In this document: positions 1 through 7,624 of the stretch, piece by piece | Layout of the letters: each line of letters starts with the position of its first letter | Numbering within the stretch: position 1 is the stretch's first letter | Assembly (NCBI GenBank): GCA_024681195.1 | Contig: JAILBH010000131.1 | Span: forward strand, 1 to 51,985 | Reading direction: 5' to 3' | DNA length: 51,985 nt | From: Treponema sp. | GTDB taxonomy: Bacteria; Spirochaetota; Spirochaetia; Treponematales; Treponemataceae | The notes under the pieces: model-generated | What the model was told of the DNA's origin: nothing | The model's database searches: none | The model's input: the letters and a program-made list of their open reading frames with translations, nothing else | Translations under genes and position numbers: made by a program

Positions 1-90
1 GAGTTTTTCCATGCTCTTTTCGGTATTAAGATCCTGAATTCCCTGGGAACGCTGAGCGAACATAGCACTCATATTGTGATTAATAACCAT
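1..90 (-). CDS. flaB: Flagellar filament core protein FlaB (N-terminal 30 residues only)
   Basis: The reverse strand from position 90 to the window edge reads as 30 in-frame codons beginning MVINHNMSAMFAQR, the classic bacterial flagellin N-terminus that forms the D0 helix; spirochaete FlaB proteins begin almost identically. FlaB polymerises into the core of the periplasmic flagellum. A strong AAGGAG Shine-Dalgarno lies 6 bases before the ATG, so the start is secure. The rest of the gene is outside the window, so which FlaB paralogue this is cannot be told. A sigma-28-like promoter and A-tracts lie upstream. Confidence 0.9.
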   Translation of the reverse strand, partial: MVINHNMSAMFAQRSQGIQDLNTEKSMEKL

Positions 91-155
91 AATAATCTCC
101 TTATAGTTTGGTTAATAGATAAAACACATGGTGGGCTTTCAAACCACAACGTGGT

Positions 156-183
156 TTATCTCATGGGTTTCCACCACCCTTTA
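156..183 (-). promoter_or_regulatory. Sigma-28 (FliA)-like promoter of flaB
   Basis: On the minus strand TAAA (180-183) is followed after 16 bases by TGAGATAA (156-163), which matches the last five positions of the FliA -10 consensus GCCGATAA. The expected start near 149 would give a leader of about 58 bases with a good ribosome binding site. A palindrome AAACCAC-aac-GTGGTTT (141-157) overlaps the predicted start site and could bind a regulator. Sigma-28 control of flagellin genes is established in many bacteria; this site is inferred from sequence only. Confidence 0.55.
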
Positions 184-201
184 GTTGATTTTCGGGTTAG
201 T

Positions 202-245
202 AAAAAAAAAGTTTAGAAAAAAAATGAAAAAAAATTGAAAAAAAA
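202..245. other. Phased A-tracts (probable curved DNA / UP element) upstream of flaB promoter
   Basis: Four uninterrupted runs of 8-9 A occur at 202-210, 217-224, 227-234 and 238-245. The last three are centred about 10-11 bp apart, which is the helical repeat and gives intrinsic curvature. They lie 20-65 bp upstream of the flaB -35 on the minus strand, where A/T tracts commonly contact the RNA polymerase alpha subunit. No gene is seen here. Confidence 0.55.
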
Positions 246-259
246 TAATTGAATTTTTA

Positions 260-420
260 TTGAAAACAGAGAGGCTCCCGGTCGGGAAACGGAGTTCAAA
301 ACCGCGGGCTCGCCCGCTACACGCTGAAGTGCCTTGTAATTATATACATGGCCGCTTTGCGGCCGCACTTCAGAGTGTTTTTGCCCTCCGTTTCCCTCCC
401 TCGCGCCTCTCTGTTTTCAA
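260..420. repeat. 161-bp imperfect palindromic element (MITE/REP-like)
   Basis: The ends are perfect 16-bp inverted repeats: 260-275 begins TTGAAAACAGAGAGGC and 405-420 is its reverse complement. A second pair, GGGAAACGGAG (284-294) and CTCCGTTTCCC (386-396), is nested at exactly the same 8-bp distance from both ends. Nearer the middle lie CTGAAGTGC (324-332) with GCACTTCAG (365-373) and the small hairpin GGCCGC-ttt-GCGGCC (350-364). The element is more GC-rich than the AT-rich flanks. The long 91-517 gap otherwise holds only promoter signals. It may be a miniature mobile or repetitive element, or a folded RNA; copies elsewhere cannot be checked here. Confidence 0.7.
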
Positions 421-481
421 AGACCCAAGTTTTTTTAATTTGATTGGTTGTTTATTTACTAGCTTACTCCTTTATAACTTG

Positions 482-511
482 TTGCTTTATATCGTGTATT
501 TTTGTTATATT
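482..511 (+). promoter_or_regulatory. ctpA promoter with extended -10, predicting a leaderless start
   Basis: TTGCTT (482-487) and TATATT (506-511) are separated by 18 bases, and TG-t directly precedes the -10 (503-505), making an extended -10. Only six bases separate it from the ATG at 518, so transcription would begin at or next to the start codon. There is no Shine-Dalgarno before that ATG. The same layout occurs before lspA. Confidence 0.45.
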
Positions 512-517
512 ATATAT

Positions 518-1993
518 ATGAAAACTTTAAATCGAATCCGTAAAAACATGTATATATGCACTATCAGCATTGCAATTCTTTTTACTTCTTCCTGCTTTGC
601 TCAAAATTCAAATGAAACAAAGGCTACTTCTTTTCAGTATATGAAGAAGCTTAATTCTGTTTTTGATTTTGTTCAGCAGAATTATGTTGATGAGCTGGAT
701 CCAAAGATCCTGTACGAAGGCGCCTTAAAGGGAATGCTTGATGCAATTGGAGATCCTTACACTTTGTATCTGGATCCAGATTACATGCGCGATTTAAATG
801 ATACAACAACCGGTAACTTTGGTGGTGTTGGACTTTCAATTTCTAAACCTGTTGAATCTACAGCCACCAAACCTGCTTACGTAGAAGTTTCTTCTCCAAT
901 AGATGACACTCCTGGAGCACGAGCCGGAATCCACGCCGGGGACTATATAGTAGCAATCGATGGTCAGCCAACTCCAGAAATGACAATGAACGAAGTTTTA
1001 AGTCATTTGCGCGGAGAAATTGGAACTCCGGTAACTGTTACAATTTTGCGCGGAGCAAATATGCGCTTTGATGTAAAGCTTGTGCGCGCTCTTATAGAAG
1101 TTCCAACTGCAAAATACGGCATGATTGAAGGAACAAAAATAGGTTACTGTCGTCTTATTGAATTTACACCGGAAACACCAAACCGCCTTCAGGATGCAAT
1201 GAATCTGTTTCAGAAAAACGGCTACACAAGTATGATAATCGATCTTCGTGACAATCCGGGTGGACTTATTACCAGTGTTGTTGATGTAGCAGACAAGTTT
1301 ATTGATAACGGTCTTATTGTAAGTACAAAAAGCCGCCTTGCTTTTGAAAATCAGGAATACAAGGCAACTCCGGAAAAAACAACAGCAAAAAAGAATCTTC
1401 CTATTATCGTTCTTATAAATCAGGGTTCTGCCAGTGCTTCAGAAATTCTTTCTGGTGCGCTTAAAGATTATCATATGGCATATCTGGTTGGTCAGAAAAC
1501 TTACGGAAAGGGTTCTGTTCAGCAGGTTATTCCGCTTAGTGATGTAGACGGTATGAAAATTACAATGGCACGTTACTACACACCAAGCGATGTTAATATT
1601 GATAAAATTGGTATTCCACCTGATTATGAGGTTAAGAATATAGAAGAAATGACTCCTGAGCAGGAAGAAGCTTATACAAAGCTTATTCAGTCTGATATCA
1701 TTAATCAGACTGTAGAAAAAGCTCCTAACATGAAGGAAGATGAAATTGCTGCTGCAGCAACGGTGATAGCAAAGACTTATCCTATTGAAGAACGTCTTAT
1801 CCGCCGCCTTCTGCGCATTCAGGTTCAGCGAACTCAAACTTCTCCGCTTTATGATTTGGACTACGACATTCAGCTTGTAAAGGCTATAGAAATTATTCAG
1901 AATAATGATTTTAATGAGCTTATGCGTAAGACCAAAACCTTAAAGGAACTTCAGGAGTCGGCTATAGCAGATGAGACAGCTGATAATAAATAA
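518..1993 (+). CDS. ctpA: Carboxy-terminal processing peptidase (S41 family)
   Basis: A periplasmic serine protease that trims or degrades envelope proteins. The 491-residue product has a signal peptide (basic MKTLNRIRKN, hydrophobic core, cleavage probably after CFA near residue 28), a PDZ domain at about 95-175 and the S41 tail-protease core. GSASASEI carries the probable catalytic Ser306, and YGKGSVQ the Lys331 partner exactly 25 residues later, as in the family. The open frame runs back to 260 through the palindromic element, but that stretch looks non-coding, so the ATG at 518 is chosen; ATG 548 is a possible alternative. Its 3' end overlaps rsmE by 23 bases. Confidence 0.9.
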   Translation: MKTLNRIRKNMYICTISIAILFTSSCFAQNSNETKATSFQYMKKLNSVFDFVQQNYVDELDPKILYEGALKGMLDAIGDPYTLYLDPDYMRDLNDTTTGNFGGVGLSISKPVESTATKPAYVEVSSPIDDTPGARAGIHAGDYIVAIDGQPTPEMTMNEVLSHLRGEIGTPVTVTILRGANMRFDVKLVRALIEVPTAKYGMIEGTKIGYCRLIEFTPETPNRLQDAMNLFQKNGYTSMIIDLRDNPGGLITSVVDVADKFIDNGLIVSTKSRLAFENQEYKATPEKTTAKKNLPIIVLINQGSASASEILSGALKDYHMAYLVGQKTYGKGSVQQVIPLSDVDGMKITMARYYTPSDVNIDKIGIPPDYEVKNIEEMTPEQEEAYTKLIQSDIINQTVEKAPNMKEDEIAAAATVIAKTYPIEERLIRRLLRIQVQRTQTSPLYDLDYDIQLVKAIEIIQNNDFNELMRKTKTLKELQESAIADETADNK

Positions 1994-2804
1994 AAATCCT
2001 GATAAAAATGGTCTCGTCATTATAGAAGGAAAAGACTACCGCTATTTAAGACAGGTGCTGCGGGTTAAAACCGGAGATATGGTAAATTTAAGGCTTCCCG
2101 ATGGCACTTTGTGCGGTTCAACAGCTGCAAAAATCGATGAAAAATCAAAGAAAATCACATTGCAGCTGTGTGCGTCAATCGCTGCCTCTTCAGAATCCAG
2201 CATAACAAGAGGTGTGCAGGCTTCAGAACTGGAAGAACAGGCAGCAGGTGGGGATGGAATTGAATACACACTTTTTCAGTTTATTCCAAAGCCCCAGAAA
2301 ATGGAAATTATTGTACGTCAGGCAACTGAATGTGGCGTCAAAAATATTGTTCCCGTTATAAGTGATTATACAGAAAAGGGAAGTGTTGCTGCTTTTGAAA
2401 AAAATCATGGTGAACGGTTTGAACGTATTGTAAAAGAAGCCCGTCAACAAAGCGGCTCTCCTGTTTCTACAACTATATTTGAGCCGGTAACTGTAGAAGA
2501 GGCGTTAAAGCTTTGGCAGGAGCTTGCTGCAGAATGGGCCGGGGCTGCAGGCTTTATTCTTTCTGAACGGAATGACGGGTGCAAGACGGTGCGGCAGGCG
2601 CTGGAGCTGGAGCGTTCTAAACAGGAAGGTTCCGGTCCTAAAAACATTGCAATTGTATGTGGAAATGAGGGGGGGATAAGTCCTGAAGAGCTTGAGCTCT
2701 GGGTAAAAAAAGGTCTTTTCTATCCGGTACATTTTTCCGTAAATATATTAAGGTGCGAAACTGCGGCATTATATGGAATAGCGGCAGTTCAAACAGGTGT
2801 GTAA
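1971..2804 (+). CDS. rsmE: 16S rRNA m3U1498 methyltransferase, RsmE family
   Basis: RsmE methylates N3 of U1498 in 16S rRNA using SAM and has the SPOUT knot fold. The 277-residue protein has an N-terminal PUA-like part (RYLRQVLRVKTGD) and the C-terminal SPOUT signature: GNEGGIS near residue 225 and LRCETAALYGIAA near 260. It overlaps the end of ctpA, with GGAG about 15 bases before the ATG, so translation may be coupled. Compared with typical members (about 240-250 residues) it has an Ala/Ser/Glu-rich linker at about residues 65-95. Confidence 0.88.
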   Translation: MRQLIINKNPDKNGLVIIEGKDYRYLRQVLRVKTGDMVNLRLPDGTLCGSTAAKIDEKSKKITLQLCASIAASSESSITRGVQASELEEQAAGGDGIEYTLFQFIPKPQKMEIIVRQATECGVKNIVPVISDYTEKGSVAAFEKNHGERFERIVKEARQQSGSPVSTTIFEPVTVEEALKLWQELAAEWAGAAGFILSERNDGCKTVRQALELERSKQEGSGPKNIAIVCGNEGGISPEELELWVKKGLFYPVHFSVNILRCETAALYGIAAVQTGV

Positions 2805-2805
2805 T

Positions 2806-3543
2806 ATGTCTATAGAAAGAATTAATTTAATTGGTGTTCCAGTAGATATTTGTGAACCGGACAAAATGGAAGCAGCAATTCTTGAACTGCTTGCAAAGCC
2901 TGGAACAAAGCAGATAGTTTTCCTTTCTGTATGGGATCTGCTTAAGGCCCGCCGCAAGAATGATTTTGCAGAATGTGTAAGAAATGCAGATCTTGTTCTT
3001 CCTGTTTCCAAGAGTATTTTAAGGGGCGCCCGTTTTTTAAAAAAGCCTGTTCCTGTGCGCTATAATCCTTTTACTGCAGTAATCCAGGTTCTTGGAATTC
3101 TTGATTCTCATTATAAATCACTGTACCTTTTGGGTTCACATAAAAAGACCCTCATGAAGGCCGAAAAAAATGTCCGAGATACTTTCCCGGGGCTAAGAAT
3201 TGTTGGCCGTTATGTAGGTTACTATCCAAAACAGGATGAAGATGATATTGTTCAGGCTATTTTTAAGTGCCAGCCATCTTTAGTACTTGTGAGTGATGGT
3301 ATTAAAGACAAGAACTGCTGGGCTTACAAACGCCGCAACCGTTTTTCTTCAAGCATCTTCCTTTATTACAAGGATTGCTTTGGAATTTTTTCTGAACGCA
3401 TTCGCCGCATAAACGAAAAGACCTTTGAAAAAGGCCGCGAAATGTTTGTAGAACTGGCCCATAATCCATTTAAGATTTTCCTTATCTTCCCATATATGAG
3501 ATATAAGATTATACTTTTGTGGTACAGACTGTTTAAAAAATAA
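2806..3543 (+). CDS. WecG/TagA/CpsF (GT26)-like glycosyltransferase, probably degenerate
   Basis: GT26 enzymes transfer a sugar to a lipid-linked acceptor during surface glycan synthesis. The 245-residue protein shows the family layout: NADLVLP near residue 60, a central YLLGSHKKTL nucleotide-binding-like stretch, and FPGLRIVGRYVGYY. The usual LPDG motif with its proposed catalytic Asp reads LPVSKS (65-70), and the later G-x-P-KQE motif is replaced by SDGIKDKN, so activity is doubtful. The C-terminus is basic and aromatic, consistent with membrane association. ATG 2806 is chosen over GTG 2797 because AGGTG lies 6 bases before it. Confidence 0.6.
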   Translation: MSIERINLIGVPVDICEPDKMEAAILELLAKPGTKQIVFLSVWDLLKARRKNDFAECVRNADLVLPVSKSILRGARFLKKPVPVRYNPFTAVIQVLGILDSHYKSLYLLGSHKKTLMKAEKNVRDTFPGLRIVGRYVGYYPKQDEDDIVQAIFKCQPSLVLVSDGIKDKNCWAYKRRNRFSSSIFLYYKDCFGIFSERIRRINEKTFEKGREMFVELAHNPFKIFLIFPYMRYKIILLWYRLFKK

Positions 3544-3567
3544 TTCAGATTTTAGGAGTAGGCTTGT

Positions 3568-4044
3568 ATGAACATAGCTTTTTCAATCCTGGCGGGAATT
3601 TTACTGCTGCTTGGTTTTCTTGGAACCTTTGTTCCTGTTCTTCCTGGTGCTCCTTTGGCCTGGCTTGGCATTCTGCTGGCATTTTTCTCTGATTATAACG
3701 AAATCTCTTTTGTAATTTTGATTGTTACTGCTGTAGCCGCAGTTGTAGTTTCTATTCTTGATAACGTGCTGCCTGTAATGCTTACAAATAAAATTGGCGG
3801 AAGTAAGGCTGCAACAATTGGTTCAACAATAGGGCTTGTAGCAGGTTTTTTCTTAGGCCCGGCCGGTATTATTGCAGGACCTTTTCTTGGTGCCCTGATT
3901 GGGGAACTTATTAATTCCAATGGAGACTTTTTTACTTCATTAAAATCTGCCTGGGGTGCCTTTTTGGGCTTTGTTCTTGGAACCGGAATTAAGATGATTA
4001 CCGTAGGCTTATTTATCTGGATTTATGTACGGAGCTTTTTTTAA
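3568..4044 (+). CDS. DUF456 family membrane protein
   Basis: A 158-residue very hydrophobic protein with about four to five membrane segments and the Gly/Pro-rich loops typical of DUF456 (FVPVLPGAPLAWLG at the N-terminus; FLGPAGIIAGPFLGALIGEL in the middle). The family has no established function. GGAG lies 12 bases before the ATG. The stop overlaps the next start as TAATG, so it is likely translated together with the TrmJ-like gene. Confidence 0.8.
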   Translation: MNIAFSILAGILLLLGFLGTFVPVLPGAPLAWLGILLAFFSDYNEISFVILIVTAVAAVVVSILDNVLPVMLTNKIGGSKAATIGSTIGLVAGFFLGPAGIIAGPFLGALIGELINSNGDFFTSLKSAWGAFLGFVLGTGIKMITVGLFIWIYVRSFF

Positions 4045-4778
4045 TGAATCTTAACAATATTGTAGTAATTCTTGATCATCCCGATGAAAGCCGGAATATT
4101 GGTGCTGCCTGCCGTGCTATGGCAAATAATGACATTAATGAACTTAGAATTGTAGGTGAGCGTTCAAATTATGATATTGAGCATATTCATGTGCTTGCAA
4201 TTCATGCAGGTGGAATATTTGATAAAGCTGTTTTTTATAATTCCATAAAAGAAGCAACTGCCGATTGTGTTGTCTGTGCCGGAACTACCAGACGTCGTGG
4301 AAAAAAGAGAGGAAAGCTTCTTTTGCCCGAAGAATTTGCCGCTCATGTTGATTCCATAACCGAGCAGAACGGAAAAATTGGTCTTGTTTTTGGAAACGAG
4401 CGCACAGGTCTTACCGACGAACAACTGGATCAGTGTACAATGGGAATTACAATTCCATCCAGTGACAACTTTGGTTCATTGAATTTAAGTCATGCAGTTC
4501 AGATTCTGTGCTATCATCTTTTTAGATATAAGCTTTCGGCAAAAGAGGGAGGTTATAAGGGTTATACGCCGCTTCCGCTGGACCGCATAGATAAAACTGT
4601 AGGTGTTATAACCGACAATCTTCAAAAGGTTGGATTTTTTAAAATGCCTGGCCGCGAAGATATGGAAGAATTCTGGCGCAGTCTTTTATCGCGTTCTGCC
4701 CTTTCCGAAAGCGAAGCCCAGTACCTTGAAAAAACATTTACCAAAATTGCGGGGCTTTCATCAAAACAAACAGACTAA
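4044..4778 (+). CDS. TrmJ-like SpoU/TrmH family tRNA 2'-O-methyltransferase
   Basis: A SPOUT-fold RNA ribose methyltransferase of 244 residues. The N-terminus VVILDHPDESRNIGAACRAM contains the RNIG/RNxGA motif with catalytic Arg; LVFGNERTGLTDEQL and SSDNFGSLNLSHAVQ are the SAM-binding knot motifs. The overall order and length fit TrmJ, which methylates position 32 of tRNA, better than TrmH or RlmB. The C-terminal 80 residues are a helical tail as in TrmJ. The substrate is inferred from family resemblance only. Confidence 0.82.
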   Translation: MNLNNIVVILDHPDESRNIGAACRAMANNDINELRIVGERSNYDIEHIHVLAIHAGGIFDKAVFYNSIKEATADCVVCAGTTRRRGKKRGKLLLPEEFAAHVDSITEQNGKIGLVFGNERTGLTDEQLDQCTMGITIPSSDNFGSLNLSHAVQILCYHLFRYKLSAKEGGYKGYTPLPLDRIDKTVGVITDNLQKVGFFKMPGREDMEEFWRSLLSRSALSESEAQYLEKTFTKIAGLSSKQTD

Positions 4779-4790
4779 AATCTATAAATG

Positions 4791-4799
4791 TGCTAAAAT
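4791..4799 (+). promoter_or_regulatory. Possible extended -10 promoter before the 4827 gene
   Basis: TG-c-TAAAAT (4791-4799) is an extended -10; the region 17 bases upstream (CAGACT) is a poor -35. A start near 4806 would leave a leader of about 20 bases including the AGGCGGG Shine-Dalgarno. Confidence 0.3.
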
Positions 4800-4826
4800 A
4801 GTTTAGAACAAAAAAAAGAGGCGGGA

Positions 4827-5867
4827 ATGAAGTTTTACGGGGAACTTTTAATAATCATTCTATTATTGATAGCAAACGGTCGAATCCTTTTTATAAAAAA
4901 TGTAAAAAAGGATTCTCTTGTAATGCTCAGTCCTTTTGCCTTTCTGCTTTCGGTAGTTCAGATTTTTAACTGGAATCTTAATGTTGTAAATCTGCTTACA
5001 CTTTTCTTAAGTCTTCTTGTATTGCTTACAAACTTTCATGCGCTTTTCCGTTATTCAGAACGACTTTATATTGATCATTACAGTATTTTGATGAAGGTGT
5101 GGTCAATCATTACAATTCTTCTTTCGCTGGCGCTTATGACCGGCACAATTATTTTTCAACCTGTTGAATATAATAATAAAGAGCTTAATGTTACAGAAAC
5201 AGTTTTTCGTTATGACGGCAGCTTCCGTTCAGGTTTTAATGAGGCTTCTAATTTTCAAAGTGCAAATCTTTTCTTAACGGAATTTAAACCTGCAGATTCA
5301 ACCGGCAGCGTGCGTGATGTAGTTCTTTTTATTCCGGACAAACGCGCAGATACTTTTTATTACCGTCCTTATCTTCAGTTTTTGGCAAGAGAAGGTTGTA
5401 CAGTTCTTTCGGGAGATTTCTTCTGTTCTGATGGAAAGTGGCGCCATTCAATTGGAGATTATAAACTCCTTAGACGATTTACCATGCTCACAGATTATTT
5501 TGTAAGCCGTCACTCATTTGAAATGCAAAAAGAATTTTATACCTACAATATCTCGCAGGAAATAAAAGCTCTTGTTGAACTTATAAATGAACGTTATGGC
5601 AATGATGTACGTATTTTTGTAGTAACAGATGTTATGGGAACAACTGCCGCTCTTGATTATATGGAACGTAACAGTGAAAAAATTATGCAGGTTTATGACC
5701 TTCAGACTATTCCTGAATATAAGACTCCAGGTTTTGGAATGGTTACTCAGACAGATATTCTTCTTTCAAAAATTCTTGATCAGCCAAAGGATAAAGATGG
5801 TTTTTATACAAAGCTTTTTGTAATGGAAACTAAAAAAGAACTTATTAAGGCAAGGAACGCAAAATGA
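4827..5867 (+). CDS. Membrane protein with degenerate alpha/beta-hydrolase-like domain
   Basis: Not confidently recognised. The first 115 residues hold three or four membrane helices, and the remaining 230 form a soluble domain. That domain reads like an alpha/beta hydrolase: DVVLFIPDKRADTFYYRPYLQFLAREG, then a helix, then RIFVVTDVMGTTAALDYM where a G-x-S-x-G nucleophile elbow would be. The elbow has no Ser, so it is probably not a working hydrolase. AGGCGGG precedes the ATG. The stop overlaps the Nif3-like start as ATGA, indicating translational coupling. Confidence 0.5.
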   Translation: MKFYGELLIIILLLIANGRILFIKNVKKDSLVMLSPFAFLLSVVQIFNWNLNVVNLLTLFLSLLVLLTNFHALFRYSERLYIDHYSILMKVWSIITILLSLALMTGTIIFQPVEYNNKELNVTETVFRYDGSFRSGFNEASNFQSANLFLTEFKPADSTGSVRDVVLFIPDKRADTFYYRPYLQFLAREGCTVLSGDFFCSDGKWRHSIGDYKLLRRFTMLTDYFVSRHSFEMQKEFYTYNISQEIKALVELINERYGNDVRIFVVTDVMGTTAALDYMERNSEKIMQVYDLQTIPEYKTPGFGMVTQTDILLSKILDQPKDKDGFYTKLFVMETKKELIKARNAK

Positions 5868-6631
5868 CATTAAAGGAATTTGATGATTATGTAAACGGTT
5901 TTCTTAAAAAGGAAGAGTATCCTGCTGATATTTCGCTCAATGGGATTCAGATTCAAAACAGCGCTCCGGATTCAAAGCAGATAAAAAAAGTTGCCTTTGC
6001 TGTTGATGCCTGCGAAGCTACTGCAAAAGCCGCTTGTGATTTTGGAGCCGATGTTCTTTTTGTTCATCACGGACTTTTCTGGGGACACTGCCAGACTATT
6101 ACAGGAAGCTTTTATAAAAGAGTTTCTACCTTTATAAAAAACAATCTGGCACTCTGCGCTTATCATATTCCGCTTGATGCAAATGATCCTTATGGAAACA
6201 ATTTTGGTGCTGCAATTCGACTTGGTCTTAAAAACTGCAAACGCTTTGGTGAATGGCGTGGAATGACAATTGGTGTAAAGGGTGAACTTGAGGCTCCTTT
6301 ATCTGTAGAGGAGCTTGCACAAAAGGTGCTGCGTCCCGGAAAAGCTGCAGGCTGTATTCTTAAATTTGGACCACAAAATATTAAGACAGTTGGAATTATA
6401 AGCGGAGGCGCCAGCGAGGATGTTGCCGCTGCTGTAGAAGAAGGTCTTGACTGCTACATAACCGGCGAATTTATGCACGAAGATTATCATTTTGCTCAGG
6501 AAATGGGAATTAATGTAATTGCCGGCGGTCATTATGAAACAGAAACTGTTGGTGTTTCGCTTGTAATGGAAAAGGTTCAGAAAGAACTTGGCCTTGAATG
6601 TAAGTTTATTGATATTCCAACCGGTTTATAA
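5864..6631 (+). CDS. Nif3-like dinuclear metal centre protein (YbgI/GTP cyclohydrolase I type 2 family)
   Basis: A 255-residue member of the NIF3 family of toroidal hexamers with two metals per subunit. The metal ligands are visible: LFVHHGLFWG near residue 65, CAYHIPLDAND near 100, and the C-terminal GGHYETETVGV near 225 that supplies the last His and Glu. The family's physiological role is unsettled despite the GTP cyclohydrolase label. It overlaps the preceding gene by four bases. Confidence 0.88.
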   Translation: MTLKEFDDYVNGFLKKEEYPADISLNGIQIQNSAPDSKQIKKVAFAVDACEATAKAACDFGADVLFVHHGLFWGHCQTITGSFYKRVSTFIKNNLALCAYHIPLDANDPYGNNFGAAIRLGLKNCKRFGEWRGMTIGVKGELEAPLSVEELAQKVLRPGKAAGCILKFGPQNIKTVGIISGGASEDVAAAVEEGLDCYITGEFMHEDYHFAQEMGINVIAGGHYETETVGVSLVMEKVQKELGLECKFIDIPTGL

Positions 6632-6657
6632 TCTATATAGATTATACCCATCAATTC

Positions 6658-6666
6658 TGTTATAAT
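6658..6666 (+). promoter_or_regulatory. Extended -10 directly upstream of lspA (leaderless layout)
   Basis: TG-t-TATAAT (6658-6666) is a perfect extended -10. It ends six bases before the lspA ATG at 6673, so the transcript would start at the ATG. No Shine-Dalgarno and no clear -35 are present. Confidence 0.5.
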
Positions 6667-6672
6667 TACCTC

Positions 6673-7215
6673 ATGGAAAAAGATACTAAATCTAAACTTA
6701 TACCGCTTATTTTGACAGCTGTAGTTATTATTCTTGATCAGATTACAAAGCTTCTTATTGTAAAATTTATTCCTGTTAATACAATTGGTGCTCAATTTCT
6801 GGGTGATTTTTTACGGATAGTTCATGTTCGTAACACTGGAGTTGCCTTTAGCTTTGGCGCCTCCTGGCCAGATGTATTGCGTCGTGTTGCCTTTTCAATA
6901 ATTCCGATTATTGTTCTTGGCGTTGTTATGCATGTATATTTTCGTAACAAGGATTTTACCAGGCTTCAGCAGTGGGCCATCTGTGGAATTGTTGGCGGTG
7001 GCTTTGGAAATATTATAGACAGACTTTTCCGCCCGGCAGGTGTTGTAGACTTTATTGATGTAAAGTTCTATGGACTTTTTGGACTTGAACGCTGGCCAAC
7101 CTTTAATGTTGCAGATTCTGCAGTAGTTGTATGTGGGATCATGCTCGTAATTTCATTTTTGATTTCTATTATCAAAGAAAATAAAAACAAATCAGCAGAA
7201 CAGGAGAACAAATAA
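6673..7215 (+). CDS. lspA: Lipoprotein signal peptidase (signal peptidase II)
   Basis: LspA cleaves prolipoprotein signal peptides in the inner membrane after lipidation of the +1 Cys. The 180-residue protein has four membrane helices, NTGVAFSFG near residue 54 and the two catalytic aspartates in GNIIDRLFRP (Asp116) and FNVADSAV (Asp148). Several lipobox proteins in this window (alpha-2-macroglobulin, the 28469 lipoprotein) would be substrates. No Shine-Dalgarno precedes the ATG. The stop overlaps the next start as TAATG. Confidence 0.95.
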   Translation: MEKDTKSKLIPLILTAVVIILDQITKLLIVKFIPVNTIGAQFLGDFLRIVHVRNTGVAFSFGASWPDVLRRVAFSIIPIIVLGVVMHVYFRNKDFTRLQQWAICGIVGGGFGNIIDRLFRPAGVVDFIDVKFYGLFGLERWPTFNVADSAVVVCGIMLVISFLISIIKENKNKSAEQENK

Positions 7216-7622
7216 TGAACGGTGAAATGGAAGAATTGACTGAGGAAGAAAAAGAACGTCGTAAGCAGGAACAGATTCAATATCGTACAAGACAAAAGAC
7301 TACAAATGTATTTATGTTCTGGAGTACAATTTTAAATATCATTGTTACTTTTGCACTGGTAATAATTCTTCTTGTTGTGTTTTCGGTTATTGCATTAAAG
7401 CTTTTGCCTTTATCTGATGAAGTAAAAACTGTTGTATTTAATGCGTTTTCTATTGTAGCTCTTATTGGCGGTATTGTGCTTGGTTTTAAAATCAATAAAA
7501 TGATTGGCCGCTGGGTAATAAATAAATGGAATCTTAAAGATAAGCTTCGCGATGAAGTTCTTAATCAGTATAAGACACGCGATGAATATGAAGCAACTAT
7601 AAAGAATAAAAAAACAAGGTAG
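7215..7622 (+). CDS. Small hypothetical membrane protein
   Basis: Not recognised. The 135-residue protein has a charged N-terminal arm (EELTEEEKERRKQEQ), two membrane helices at about 35-65 and 75-98, and a basic C-terminal helix (WNLKDKLRDEVLNQYKTRDEY). CAGGAG lies inside the lspA 3' end and the start overlaps its stop, so it is translated with lspA. Inner-membrane location is inferred from the topology. Confidence 0.7.
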   Translation: MNGEMEELTEEEKERRKQEQIQYRTRQKTTNVFMFWSTILNIIVTFALVIILLVVFSVIALKLLPLSDEVKTVVFNAFSIVALIGGIVLGFKINKMIGRWVINKWNLKDKLRDEVLNQYKTRDEYEATIKNKKTR

Positions 7623-7624
7623 CT

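Noticed and set aside
260-517. N-terminal extension of ctpA by 86 residues
   Set aside because: The stretch crosses the palindromic element and AT-rich promoter DNA, and a normal signal peptide begins at 518.
1439-1837. 132-residue minus-strand frame inside ctpA
   Set aside because: It lies opposite the catalytic core of ctpA; composition is that of a shadow frame.
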